Part shown: piece after piece, positions 22,609-33,584 of the stretch
Position numbering within the stretch: the first letter of the stretch is position 1
Layout of the letters: each line of letters starts with the position of its first letter
Assembly (NCBI GenBank): GCA_963921195.1
Contig: OY992539.1
Location: 160,958,622 to 161,022,621, forward strand
Length of the DNA: 64,000 bases
Source: Pegoplata infirma
Lineage: Eukaryota > Arthropoda > Insecta > Diptera > Anthomyiidae
Direction of reading: 5' to 3'
Notes under the pieces: model-generated
What the model was told of the DNA's origin: nothing
The model's input: only the letters and a program-made list of their open reading frames with translations
The model's database searches: none
Position numbers and translations under genes: made by a program

Positions 22609-23673
22609 TTAATTAATGGATTCTATATCAGCAGTATTTTTAATAATAATTGCAGGTGAATTTTCAATTTTTCTTATAAATATGCTACCATTCCGCACCC
22701 ATACAAATTTCCATTTACACTCCTTGGCCTTTATTTTTGCTAACCATAATAACTTGCGATTGTTAGCAGTCAAGTGGTCATTTATGTAAATGTATTTTTT
22801 ATTAGTGTCGGCGGTGGAGGATGTGGTGTTGTCGCTATTTTTGTTAGCGGTGTTGTTTTCTTCTTCACTACTTAGTACAATCGAATCAACCCTATGCCCA
22901 CGAGTTTTTTCCATAATCTCCTTCTTTTTTACAAGAGTAGAGAATTCCACAATTATTTTCCCTCTCTTTACTCGATATGCATTGTATATATCGGCATTAC
23001 TCATTTCGATATTAAGAGATGCAGCAATTTTTTGCATCACTTCGTTTGCATTCATCGTTTCGTTTTGGACATTGTTTATTTCAATGTTTTTGTTTAAAGC
23101 TTGCTGTTCCAATTTGTTTATGCGTACCTCCATTTCACATATTTTATTTTCGTTTTCCTGATTTTTTTCATTTAGTGTTTTTACTTGTGTAGCTAAGTTT
23201 GTGAGGGTGTTTGTAATTGTTGTTAATGCATTTTGTATATCATCTTTAATTTGAGTGTGCGATATGTTCATATTGTTTGCTAGTTGTTGCATTGTGTTTT
23301 TAATTTCTTTTACGTCTGTTTGAACAGAACGTACATTTGAATTTACAGATTCTAACGACAAATATTCTTTAAATCGTTTTGCGTTCTCTTCCTCAGTATA
23401 TTCATCTTCGATATCATCATCATCACGAAGTTTTTTCTGTTTATTGTTCTCATCAGTTACGATGGCTTGAAATTGGTTGTTCGGCGATTTGGTTCGTGTT
23501 CTGCATTTATGACACTTCCAAGAGGCTTTCCTTTCAGCATGCATACTTATGTATGTTTTTTCAATTAACGTGCAGCAAGGGGAGTAATGAAAGTTAGAAT
23601 TGCAGTTGAGGCATTTAACATATTCTCCAGAGGGGGGAAGGGACTTGTTACACGAATCACAAAGAGAACTCAT
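22609..23673 (-). CDS. LINE ORF1: PHD-like zinc finger, coiled coil and FP25K-like domain
   Basis: The 354-residue protein probably binds the LINE RNA and forms the ribonucleoprotein with ORF2. Residues 5-57 hold a PHD-like Cys4-His-Cys3 set (C5, C8, C21, C24, H29, C33, C54, C57). An acidic stretch lies near 80-100. Heptad-like hydrophobics at about 120-200 suggest a coiled coil. From about 205 to the end the text (VKRGKIIVEF, IYINDHLT, NRKLLWLAK, FVWVRNG) resembles the Baculo_FP/FP25K-type domain often found in insect LINE ORF1 proteins. It lies directly upstream of ORF2 with a 92 bp gap. Domain names come from memory of the families, not a search. Confidence 0.88.
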   Translation of the reverse strand: MSSLCDSCNKSLPPSGEYVKCLNCNSNFHYSPCCTLIEKTYISMHAERKASWKCHKCRTRTKSPNNQFQAIVTDENNKQKKLRDDDDIEDEYTEEENAKRFKEYLSLESVNSNVRSVQTDVKEIKNTMQQLANNMNISHTQIKDDIQNALTTITNTLTNLATQVKTLNEKNQENENKICEMEVRINKLEQQALNKNIEINNVQNETMNANEVMQKIAASLNIEMSNADIYNAYRVKRGKIIVEFSTLVKKKEIMEKTRGHRVDSIVLSSEEENNTANKNSDNTTSSTADTNKKYIYINDHLTANNRKLLWLAKIKAKECKWKFVWVRNGSIFIRKIENSPAIIIKNTADIESIN

Positions 23674-23959
23674 TTTTACTTTCTTTTATGTTTTAAACAC
23701 TCTTCTGTTTTTTTTTGTATAAATGTATTTGAATTTCAATTCGAGGGCTTTATAGAAAAATATATTTTTATTTTGTTTAGTTTATTTATTTAAATATCCT
23801 TTTTTATTTTGTTTTTTACAATAGCGTGAAGAGATTTTTAATTAAAATCCGACTATGTGAGCTTTGGTTATTAATTTTCACTTCAAACCGCAAAAACTTA
23901 AAACAAACGCGCGAGCACAATCGATATACGTCCGTTCGCAATGAAATCTCAGTATAAGA

Positions 23960-24960
23960 ATTGATTAATATTTCCCGAACCCGTATTTCCAGTTAATATT
24001 TCTCCGAACCTGAATTATCCAGTATTCCCTGTTAGTAGTACCCGAACCGTATCCTACCCGTTTATATACGAAATCTCTCGTTTATTTCGTATTTAGTTTA
24101 TATACGAAGTCTTTTGATTGCTTCGTTAATAGTTTGTTTACGAAATCCTTTGATTATTTCGTTTGTAGTTTATAACGAAATCTTGTGCTTATTTCGTTTG
24201 TAGTTTATTTACGAAGTCTTTTGATTACTTCGTTAATAGTTTGTATACGAAATCCTTTGTTTATTTCGTTTGTAGTTTATAACGAAATCTTTTGCTTATT
24301 TCGTTCGTAGTTTATTCACGAAGTCTTTTGATTACTTCGTTAATAGTTTGTATACGAAATCCTTTGTTTATTTCGTTTGTAGTTTATAACGAAATCTTGT
24401 GCTTATTTCGTTCGTAGTTTATTCAAAAGTCTTTTTGATTACTTCGTTAGTATTTTATATACGAAATCTTTTGCTTATTTCGTTCGTAGTTTATTCACGA
24501 AGTCTTTTGATTACTTCTTTACTATTTTATATACGAAATCTTTTGCTTATTTCGTTCGTAGTTTATTTACGAAGTCTTTTGATTACTTCGTTAATATTTT
24601 ATTTACGAAATCCTTTGTTAGACACGAAATCTTTGGCTTATTTCGTTCGTAGTTTATTTACGAAGTCTTTTGATTACTTCGTTAATAGTTACATACGAAA
24701 TCCTTTGTTTATTTCGTTTGTAGTTTAGACTCGAAATCTTTTGCTTATTTCGTTCGTAGGTTATTTACGAAGTCTTTTGATTACTTCGTTAATAGTTTGT
24801 ATACGAAATCCTTTGTTTATTTCGTTTGTAGTTTAGACACGTATAATATTTGGTATACGAAATCTTTTGTTTATTTCGTTTGTAGTTTATAACGAAATCT
24901 TTTGCTTATTTCGTTCGTAGTTTATTTACGAAGTCACTTAATTACTTCGTTAATATTTTC
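23960..24960 (+). repeat. Tandem array of alternating dyads (CGAAAT/ATTTCG and CGAAGT/ACTTCG)
   Basis: After two units of the CCCGAACC repeat, more than a dozen units follow. Each has a 6-7 bp stem around a CTTTTGNTT-like loop: CGAAATCTTTTGCTTATTTCG-type alternating with CGAAGTCTTTTGATTACTTCG-type. They are joined by TAGTTTATTTA or TAGTTTGTATA linkers. The two stem versions keep pairing (A-T in one, G-C in the other). The 109-codon ORF at 24399-24728 is a readthrough of the array. Confidence 0.8.
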
Positions 24961-25292
24961 TTACATCCAAACCTTTTCCTCTTGTTAAATGTCCTCCTAA
25001 ATACATTGTGTGTACTACGTAAGACCGCTCTTCATAGCCCTCTTACTGATTCAAAGGAAGCCAACCTTTGCCGATCCTGGACAAACTAAGTTTACCCCAG
25101 CTGGAAAATAAAATTGCATCACAAACTCACGCAAAAAATAAATGACTCACTCACTAATCACTCACTCAGATTTTTTTTCAACTCACACTCACTCACAATC
25201 ACGTGATTGAAATGAAAATCACTCACACTCACGCATGATTCACGCGTGATTCACGTGAATCACGCAAATCACGTGACCAGCGCCCATCTCTA

Positions 25293-25591
25293 CATTCAAC
25301 ATAACCTAAAAATACAAAATGCTTTAATTCGGCTTCTGGTTGACATATGTGAACATAATTGAACACCAAATGGTATTTATACAAGTACGAACATATTTTT
25401 TGAAAAAAAAAAAAAAAAAAATCGCGGTTTTTTTTACCAACATTTTTTTTCGCGGAAATTTTTTTTTAAATTTTTTTTTTTTTTTTCAAAAGTAATTTCC
25501 TTTTAAATAAAGTTTTTTGCAATAATCTTTTTGAAATTGTGGAGGGTATCACTACATTCGGCAAGGCCGAATTTAACTTTTTTACTTGTTT
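25293..25591 (+). mobile_element. DINE-1/Helentron-like element, right part
   Basis: Continues 17148-17471 after the hAT insertion. It ends with GGAGGGTATCACTACATTCG, the small hairpin TTCGGCAAGGCCGAA and AACTTTTTTACTTG. The same end is present reversed at 36291-36345 and as a fragment near 55846-55870. Confidence 0.65.
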
Positions 25592-25943
25592 TCACTGATT
25601 TGTTTTAATACACATTTTTTTTCAAAGCATTTATTTATAAAACATTCACATTTTTTAATTTTATAAATTAATATTACTTATTTTTGTTATAAATTCACAT
25701 TTTTCACTTATTTTGTTAAATATTTCACAAAAAACTCCTTAACGAATGGTATTTTTCATTCGTGTGGTTTTGGCGTTTTTGACATTTCAATTCGTGTTGT
25801 AGAAACTGAAAAATATGAAGAAAAATTACAACTCTTACGTTTTCGTTCGACTAAAATGACATCCGCAATACAGAACCTCAAATTGATTTTATTATGTCAT
25901 TTGGACGAACGAAAATGAAAATTCGTAATAAAGAAACTGGACA

Positions 25944-26153
25944 TAAGTTTTATGTGCAACGTATGATTACATCTACCATTTATATTAATATATTATGACC
26001 AATATAATTAGATATGATTTTATATGACATCATTTAAAAAAATTGGAAAATTTCAAAGTGAGATATAATTTTATACTTTGACGCATATAGTTTTATATGG
26101 TTTTATAAAAACATATAAAATAATATACGTTTATATAAATTCCTTTTTACTCG
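25944..26153 (-). mobile_element. Right arm of giant palindrome, last part
   Basis: TAAGTTTTATGTGCAACGTA to TTTTTACTCGGG is the reverse complement of about 10304-10510. It closes the palindromic element. It is followed by ATAATATTTTTACTAGGG, the same phrase found beside the E1 copy near 2306. Confidence 0.8.
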
Positions 26154-27415
26154 GGATAATATTTTTACTAGGGTATATAATTGTATATAATTTTATAAAC
26201 ATCATATATGAGTATATAGAATTATATAGAATTTGATGCGAAAAATGAGTCGATAAAACCATATAAAATTTTATCAATCCCGAGTAAAAAAGATCATATA
26301 TAATTATATAAAGTTTTATATATACATATATTATTTTGTAAAACTATATGTATTTCTTGTTGCATCATATGTGATTTTATATATTTGCACTTCTAATTTG
26401 TTTCTTATATAAAATTATATAATAGAAAATATTGACTTTTATATAATAACATATGATTTAAAGTTCGTTTATATAATTACATATGAACTTTAAAATTCTG
26501 TCTTCTTTTTTATATAATTTGATAAAACAAAATATTTGAAGAAATTTTATATAAAACTTTACGCAACTGTTTTTAAATTATATGTTATCTTATATGAGTA
26601 AAATTTAAAAAAAAAATCTAAGTCCTTTACATATAATTTAATATAACTTTTGAAAATTTTTCTAAGTCCAGATGTTTTTTTTTTTTTTGAAAATTTTCAA
26701 AGTCCTAAAAATATTTTGAATATTTAAAGCAACATAGCAGCTAAAACCGTTGCTGGTCAAAACTAAAAAAAAATATTTTTTAAAAATTTTTTACTGTAGG
26801 ACCCCGGCGGCTCAAAATTTTTTTTTGCGAAAAATTTTTTAGCGCTGAAAGACTTATCCCACCAAAATCAAATTTTTTGTTGTGAATAAGCAAACCAAGT
26901 AATATAATAAATAATAACAAAAAAATTAAAAATCAAAAAAAAAATTTTTTGGTTTGTATGGAAAAATGATTTTTTAGGCCCCGCTCTTTAAGGGCCCGTC
27001 GCGTAGGGAAGGCGTGGTCCTAGGGGCGTAAAATTTTTCCTGAGTTATTTTTAAGTCAAAAGGAAAAAAATGAGCGGGTACCGTCTCAAGATTTCCAACA
27101 TTTCCAAAATAAGGGACACTCTAATAATTATATATGATGGCTTTATATAATTTTATATGAATATATATAATCTTTTTTACTCGGGTGTTATCTTATATGA
27201 GTAAAATAAAAAAAAAATTCTAAGTCCTTTACATATTATTTAATATAACTTTTGAAAATTTTGTCCAAAAAAAATTAAAATTTTCTAAGTCCCAAAATTC
27301 AAAGGCCTGATGCAAAATTGAAAGAAAAAATACATATAATTAGATATAACTTTAAAAAAATTTCCCGAATAAAAAAAAGTTATATGACGCAATATTTAAT
27401 TATATATGAACAGAT
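26154..27415. repeat. AT-rich CCCGAGTAAAAA-family sequence with partial duplication
   Basis: Termini at about 26280 (CCCGAGTAAAAAAGATC) and 27175 (TTTTTTACTCGGG). The phrase GTTATCTTATATGAGTAAAA with its following 80 bp occurs at 26583 and again at 27188, a partial direct duplication about 605 bp apart. Between them, 26810-27115 is a less AT-rich block (CCCCGGCGG, GGGCCCGTCGCGTAGGG, GAGCGGGTACCGTCTCAAG) that is probably another repeat. No gene is seen. Confidence 0.5.
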
Positions 27416-28460
27416 ATGCTTTTATGTAAATCCATATTAATTTTGATCCGAAAATTGGCGGATCGAATATTATACGATTATATCCAATTCTATTATTTTT
27501 GATAAAATAATATCAAATTTGATTAAGTTTGATCCCAAAAATGGGTCTATCCTATTGTATTAAATCATATCTTATCTGTTAAAATTATATAAATTTTTAT
27601 ATAATTAGATGAAATCTGGTGAATTTTTTTGGAATTTTAAACGTGAAATTAGAAATTATTTTATCAGATTGGATACATTATCAATTAGAAGAGTTTTTAT
27701 TGCATTCTTCGGAATTTTTTCGGGACTTAGCAAATTATTAAAAATTTGTAATTTTTTTTCTAAAATCATTTTTAAGGGATTTAAAAATTCCAAAAAATGT
27801 TTGTGTCTTAGAAAATTTAAAAACATTTTTTCGGAACTTAAAAATTTTTCAAAAAAATTAAATTTCTCCTAAAAACATTTTCAATGATTTTTTTATTCCA
27901 AATGACTTTTTTACTCCGGGACTTTGGAAAGTTTTCATAAAATTTTTTAGGACTTGAAAATTTTTTAATTTTTATTTAATTGTACGGGACTTTTTCGGGA
28001 TATAATTATAAATAAAATCATATATCTTTTTATCTGCTATATCTAAAAATTCCTGACATTATATGTCATATCTAATTTCATATATATCGGTATGTAAATA
28101 GATATGAATATGTATGTTATCATATTAAAAAATAAGGAAAAATATAATGATATATATAAACTTATATGTCCATATCAATGTTCATGCATAACCATATATA
28201 AATATAAATAATTATATAATAGCATATATGATTATATCAGATCTTTTTTACTCGGGTTTCTAAGTCCAGATTTTTTTTTTGAAAATTTTCAAAGTCCTAA
28301 AAATATTTTTGAAAATTTTTAAGTCCTGGAAACAATTTTTTTTTGTCAATTTTTGCGTTTTAGGGGAAATTTTTTTTTCTTATATATAAATATATTTAAT
28401 TATATATAATTGCATCAATTTTATTCAAAAAGGGTCCAATTTTCGCATATAACTATATAA
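27416..28460 (+). repeat. 1,045 bp tandem duplication, unit 1
   Basis: Starts ATGCTTTTATGTAAATCC and is followed head-to-tail by unit 2 with only scattered single-base differences noted (for example near 27560, 27984, 28039 and 28053). An 87-codon ORF is identical in both units, but related, interrupted versions at 4767-5015 and 30310-30550 show the segment is an AT-rich repeat, not a gene. A CCCGAG terminus lies inside at about 28248. Confidence 0.88.
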
Positions 28461-29505
28461 ATGCTTTTATGTAAATCCATATTAATTTTGATCCGAAAAT
28501 TGGCGGATCGAATATTATACGATTATATCCAATTCTATTATTTTTGATAAAATAATATCAAATTTGATTAAGTTTGATCCCAAAAATGGGTCTATCCAAT
28601 TGTATTAAATCATATCTTATCTGTTAAAATTATATAAATTTTTATATAATTAGATGAAATCTGGTGAATTTTTTTGGAATTTTAAACGTGAAATTAGAAA
28701 TTATTTTATCAGATTGGATACATTATCAATTAGAAGAGTTTTTATTGCATTCTTCGGAATTTTTTCGGGACTTAGCAAATTATTAAAAATTTGTAATTTT
28801 TTTTCTAAAATCATTTTTAAGGGATTTAAAAATTCCAAAAAATGTTTGTGTCTTAGAAAATTTAAAAACATTTTTTCGGAACTTAAAAATTTTTCAAAAA
28901 AATTAAATTTCTCCTAAAAACATTTTCAATGATTTTTTTATTCCAAATGACTTTTTTACTCCGGGACTTTGGAAAGTTTTCATAAAATTTTTTAGGACTT
29001 GAAAATTTTTTAATTTTTATTTAATTGTCCGGGACTTTTTCGGGATATAATTATAAATAAAATCATATATCTTTTTACCTGCTATATCTAAAAATTCCCG
29101 ACATTATATGTCATATCTAATTTCATATATATCGGTATGTAAATAGATATGAATATGTATGTTATCATATTAAAAAATAAGGAAAAATATAATGATATAT
29201 ATAAACTTATATGTCCATATCAATGTTCATGCATAACCATATATAAATATAAATAATTATATAATAGCATATATGATTATATCAGATCTTTTTTACTCGG
29301 GTTTCTAAGTCCAGATTTTTTTTTTGAAAATTTTCAAAGTCCTAAAAATATTTTTGAAAATTTTTAAGTCCTGGAAACAATTTTTTTTTGTCAATTTTTG
29401 CGTTTTAGGGGAAATTTTTTTTTCTTATATATAAATATATTTAATTATATATAATTGCATCAATTTTATTCAAAAAGGGTCCAATTTTCGCATATAACTA
29501 TATAA
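28461..29505 (+). repeat. 1,045 bp tandem duplication, unit 2
   Basis: Head-to-tail copy of 27416-28460. The junction CTATATAA/ATGCTTTT and the end CTATATAA/AATTATAT define the period. Near identity means a recent duplication, or an assembly artefact. Confidence 0.88.
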
Positions 29506-29880
29506 AATTATATTAAAATTATATCAAATTTGATGAGATTTGATCAAATTTGATATCGTTTTATCGACTCATTTTTCGCATTAAACTATATATGATTATA
29601 TATGATGTCTTTATATAATTTTATATGAATATATATAATCTTTTTTACTCGGGAAACTGAAAATACCCGACTAAAAAAAAATATACAGGTCCATATATAA
29701 TTTGAAATTGAGCCATATATAATTTAATATGGCCTAACACGTATTTGAATAAAATAAGATGATGATGAATTGGTGGATCAAAATACCCGAGTAAAAAAGA
29801 TATGATATGATCATATATGCTAATATATAATTATTTAAATTTATATATGGTTATGCATGAAAATTGATATGGACATATAA
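29506..29880. repeat. CCCGAGTAAAAA-family fragments
   Basis: Termini at about 29643 (TTTTTTACTCGGG), 29662 (CCCGACTAAAAA) and 29782 (CCCGAGTAAAAAAGATATG). The 29662-29760 segment matches the palindrome centre at 14430-14530. Confidence 0.55.
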
Positions 29881-30063
29881 GTTTACTAGCTGTTTTGCAC
29901 CCGGCGTTGCACGGGTTGAAAAAAACATTATATAATTTATTTCAATTTCAAATCAATTTACAACACCTTTGTCCGATCGCCCGCTGATATCGCCCGTTGT
30001 TCCTGCCTCGGTAGTACTCGACGTTTAAGCGTTATTACCGAATAGAAAGAAATAACTTTCAAT
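29881..30063 (+). repeat. Block related to the 54.2-54.85 kb repeats
   Basis: Begins ACTAGCTGTTTTGCACCCGG and contains ACACCTTTGTCCGATCGCCC, GTTCCTGCCTCGGTAGTACT and GAAATAACTTTCAATA. Related words occur in the same order at 54330-54640. It is much less AT-rich than its surroundings and stops at the next CCCGAGTAAAAA terminus. Confidence 0.55.
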
Positions 30064-30850
30064 ATCCCGAGTAAAAAAAAGTTATATGACGCAATATTTA
30101 ATTATATATGAACAGATATGCTTTTATGTACATCCATATTAATTTTGATCCGAAAATTGGCGGATCGAATATTATACGATAATATCAAATTCTATTATTT
30201 TTGATAAAATAATATCAAATTTGATTAAGTTTGATCCCAAAAATGGGTCTATCTAATTGTATTAAATCATATCTTATCTGTTAAAATTGGATAAATTTTT
30301 ATATAATAAGATGAAATTTGTTAAAATTTTTTGGAATTTTAAACGTGAAATTTAAAATTATTTTATCAGATTAGATACATTATCAATTAGAAGAGTTTTT
30401 ATTGCATTCTTCGGATTTTTTTTTATTAAAAATTTGACAATTTTGTTTTCTAAAATCATTTTTACGGGATTTAAAAATTTCAAAAAATGTTTGTGTCTTA
30501 GAAAATTTAAAAACATTTTTTCGGAACTTAAAAATTTTTCAAAAACATAAAATTTCTTCTTAAAACATTTTCAATGATTTTTTTACTCCAAAAAAAATTG
30601 CCAAAAAAATTTTGTATCCGGGACTTTGGAAAATTTTTTAATTGTCCGGGACTTAGAAAATTTTGAAATTTTTTTTCGAGTTATAATTATAAATAAAATC
30701 ATTTATCTTTTTATCTGCCATATCTAAAAATTCCCGACCTTATATGTCATATCTAATTTCATATAGATCGGTATATAAATAGATATGAATATGTATGTTA
30801 TCATATTAAAAAACAAGGAAAAATACAGTGCTATATATAAACTTATATGT
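30064..30850 (+). repeat. Divergent third copy of the 27.4-29.5 kb unit
   Basis: Starts CCCGAGTAAAAAAAAGTTAT and follows 27345-28180 with substitutions and indels, through ATCAATTAGAAGAGTTTTTA and TATATGTCATATCTAATTTC. It breaks off at 30851 where CTGGGGCGGATCC begins. Confidence 0.65.
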
Positions 30851-31030
30851 CCTGGGGCGGATCCAGGATTTTATTTCGGTGGGGGCCCAACCATTTTTTC
30901 ATTTTTTTACAAAGAATTTACATAACAGCACATGTTTTAGAATTTTCTCGATCTTTTCCTTGAACTGAATTTAACTTCATTTTTGTGTAAGTTTAAAACT
31001 GTTGGGGGGAAAAAAATAATTTTTTTTTAT
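30851..31030. mobile_element. Fragment starting CTGGGGCGGATCC, possible truncated DNA transposon end
   Basis: The homologous sequence at 28180 and 29220 continues where this block begins, so it is an insertion boundary. The right boundary could not be found and no inverted partner is visible. Class undecided. Confidence 0.35.
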
Positions 31031-31386
31031 ACCCTAGTAAAAAAGTTTTGATATAATAATATATAATTTGATACAATCATATTAAAATATATATGAGTTT
31101 TTATATGTTCAGATCTAATTATATGAAAGATTTTATATGCCTCCATTTTCTTATCTGAGGTTATACATAAATAGATATGACTTTATATAGTTATATAAAT
31201 CTACATTTATTTATATAAAATAAGATCAACTGGATTTATTTGGATGTGACCAAAATTCGGATCTAATTGTACCATTTTTTATATTTGTGTATCTAAAATA
31301 ATACAATTTGATAATTATTTGATACAACTTGATACAGCCAATTTTGAGATCAAATTAGATCTTAAAAGTTTTTTTTTTTACTCGGG
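31031..31386. repeat. CCCGAGTAAAAA-family element with one mutated terminus
   Basis: Left end CCCTAGTAAAAAAG, right end TTTTTTACTCGGG. The interior has the ATAATACAATTTGATAATTA phrase shared with E1 copies. Confidence 0.6.
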
Positions 31387-31399
31387 TATTTAAAATTTT

Positions 31400-33582
31400 T
31401 TTTTTAAAGTGTGAATTGTATCAGATGCTGATACATTTTTACAAAGAAGATTATCAGCGTCTGATTTTTTTTTAAGAGAAGTCTTAGATTCTATAACAAT
31501 TTCCAGTTAAGACAGTTTTTGTTATAGAAAAAGTCAAAGACTCTAAATCATTTTTCCAATGGAAAACGTTTCTCGGGAAAAAGTCACTTTAGAAAACGAT
31601 TCTATGTATAAACATATTCATAAAATACTTTTCCAAAAGAAAAGTTTCCGATTGTTAGACATTTCCTCAGAATCTGTAATATTTCAAGTCTAGCACATAT
31701 TCTCAGATTCTAAAACAATCTACACAAAAAGTTTTAGATTCTGAGAAAATGTTCGCTTTTTTTTAAGAAAAATAATTCAGATTCTGAGAACTTTTTAAAA
31801 AGAAAACAGTATAAAAAAGTCTTATTGTTAGATTCTAAAACGTTTTTCCTAAAGAAAAATTCTCGGATTCTCTTTCATATAGAGAAAATCTAAATTTCTT
31901 AGACATTTTTCCTATAGAAAAAGTCTCAAATTCTTAGAGATTTTTCCTATAGAAAAAGTTTCAAATTCTGAGACATTTTTCCTATAGAAAAAGCCTCTGA
32001 GACATTATTCTTATAGAAAGATATTTTTACTGTAGAAAAAGTCTCAGATACACAAAGTCTTAGATTTTGAGATAATTTTCCTTAAGAAAAATTCGTTGAT
32101 TCTGAGACATTTTTCGTAAAAAAGATAAGATTCTGAGAAATTTTCCTAGATTGTAAGAAAAATTGAGAGAAATTATTCCTATAGAAAGTTCTCAAATTCT
32201 AAAACATTTTTCATGTAGAAAAGCATCAGATTTAGGGTTTCTAAATTCCCGGACTTTTTCAATTCCCGGGAAATCGTTTTAAAAAAATCGTATTCCCGGG
32301 AATTCCCGGGAATTTTTTAATTACAACAAATTTTGAACTTTACCATATAAAAATTGTTATAATACAAATTATGGTCGTATTTTCCAATTTAAAACAATTT
32401 TACATGTATTCTTTTGTAAAATAGTTTTACTAACCTCTAAAATATACGTAGAAAGTTCATAAAATCTATTTTTTGTAGAAATATTGGACCTTATCATAGT
32501 TCTAGTATTTGCATTGACGTATTTCCACTCCATGCAAAATTGTTCACAATTCAGAAATACCCGATTTTGCATTAAATGCGGTTTTAATAACTTTTTGAAA
32601 AATTTTTCTAATTTTGACTTGGCGTAAGAAAATTATATATTGAAGATATATTTAATTTAACTTTCGAATTATTAAAATTAATTGGTTTAAGTCATTCCGA
32701 CCAAAATGAGAACACCAATGTACTATATAGCCATTGAAACGACGTACTTTTACTGGTTGCTGGGATAGAACTCGTGGCGGCCAAGGTTCGTTACAAAATA
32801 TATATTTTTTTTCACGGCCGATAGATACCAGGCTATTACTTCATATATGAAATTTTAAGCTGAAAACCAGGTTTGTTATATGTTTTTTAAAATATAGATA
32901 ATTTTGTTTAAGCACTATAAAGATTGTTGTTCTGAATATGAAATACTAAATTTCGTAAAGAAGAAATCATTGGAACTTTAGGTTAAGAAAACTTTTGCCA
33001 ATTTGCAACCAACATTTGAAGTGAAATTTAGTTTGATTCTGTATTTTGTCACGCAATCGATTAAAGAAAAATATTTATTAGGCCTAAATAACATGCAAGC
33101 TGAAGCATATCCACACTAGTTTTTCTTTAAAAATTTTATTTCTTTCAAAGTTTTAATGTCATTTTTATTAAATCATTTAAAATTGTGTTAAAAATATGTA
33201 AATAAAATATATTTTTATTAAAAAATTAGCGACGAATTCCCGAAATTTCCCGAAGAAAATATCCCGGGATTTGAAGAAAAATATTTCCCGGGAATTCCCG
33301 GGAAATTTTTCCCGAATAGAAACCCTAATCAAATTCTAAGAATTTTTTTATAGAAAAAATTTCAGATTTTGAGACATTTTTCAGATTCAGAGATATTATT
33401 CCTATAGAAAGTTCTCAGATTCTGAAAAAAATTTCTTAAAATAATGCCACATATTCTAAGAATTTTTTATAGAAAAAGTCTCAGATTCTGAGACATTTTT
33501 CCTATAGAAAAAGTCTTAGATTCTGAGAAAAAGGCCAATATTTTTAGACATTGTTCCTATAGAAAAAGTCTTAGATTCTCAG
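31400..33582 (-). repeat. Degenerate 35-bp satellite array, outer part
   Basis: The unit is of the form GACATTTTTCCTATAGAAAA + AGTCTCAGATTCTGA, heavily diverged at 31400-31900 and clearer at 31900-32230 and 33330-33580. The array continues beyond later insertions at 47932-47964 and 53273-53560. A hAT-type element (32233-33327) and a LINE (from 33583) interrupt it. Confidence 0.8.
32233..33327. mobile_element. hAT-type non-autonomous element, 1,095 bp
   Basis: TIRs TAGGGTTTCTA/TAGAAACCCTA are flanked by ATCAGATT (32225-32232) and ATCAAATT (33328-33335), an 8-bp duplication with one mismatch. Both subterminal regions have repeated CCCGGGAATTCCCGGGAA words (32264-32310 and 33238-33305). An ORF of 67 codons on the minus strand has no recognisable domain. 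Confidence 0.82.
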
Positions 33583-33584
33583 AG

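Larger units (their letters stand above)
18948..23950 (-). mobile_element. LINE with two intact ORFs and poly(A) tail
   Basis: Read on the minus strand: a 5' untranslated region (about 23950-23674), ORF1, 92 bp, ORF2, a 115 bp 3' UTR with AATAAA (19000-19005 reversed) and a 40-base A tail (T run at 18948-18987). Both ORFs are free of stops and frameshifts, so the insertion is recent and might still be mobile. The 5' boundary is approximate and I could not confirm a target duplication, partly because the target is a tandem array. Confidence 0.88.
17472..25292. mobile_element. hAT-type element, 7.8 kb, carrying a LINE
   Basis: The 13-bp TIRs TAGAGATGGGCGC/GCGCCCATCTCTA are perfect. The target CATTCAAC is duplicated exactly (17464-17471, 25293-25300), and its empty site is present reversed at 36578-36585 in the second DINE-like copy. 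Both subterminal regions (17490-17780 and 25105-25275) are arrays of CACTCACGC/CACGTGA words, likely transposase-binding repeats. The inside holds a CCCGAGTAAAAA repeat, dyad tandem arrays and a LINE. No hAT transposase is seen, so it is non-autonomous. Confidence 0.9.
16843..25943. mobile_element. 9.1 kb insertion with TAA duplication (PIF/Harbinger-like?)
   Basis: The uninterrupted arm at 10510-10530 reads, reversed, CGGATTAAGTTTTATG. Here CGGATTAA precedes the insert and TAAGTTTTATG follows it, giving a TAA duplication (16840-16842, 25944-25946). The ends TATGGTGTTTCTG and AGAAACTGGACA are imperfect inverted repeats, and both subterminal regions contain GAACGAA-type words. A 3-bp TAA duplication fits PIF/Harbinger, which is an inference. 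All coding sequence inside belongs to later insertions. Confidence 0.7.

Noticed and set aside
27609..28917. Two identical 87-codon ORFs as a duplicated gene
   Set aside because: They are identical because of the 1,045 bp tandem duplication. Other copies (4767-5015, 30310-30550) are interrupted, and composition is that of the AT-rich repeat.
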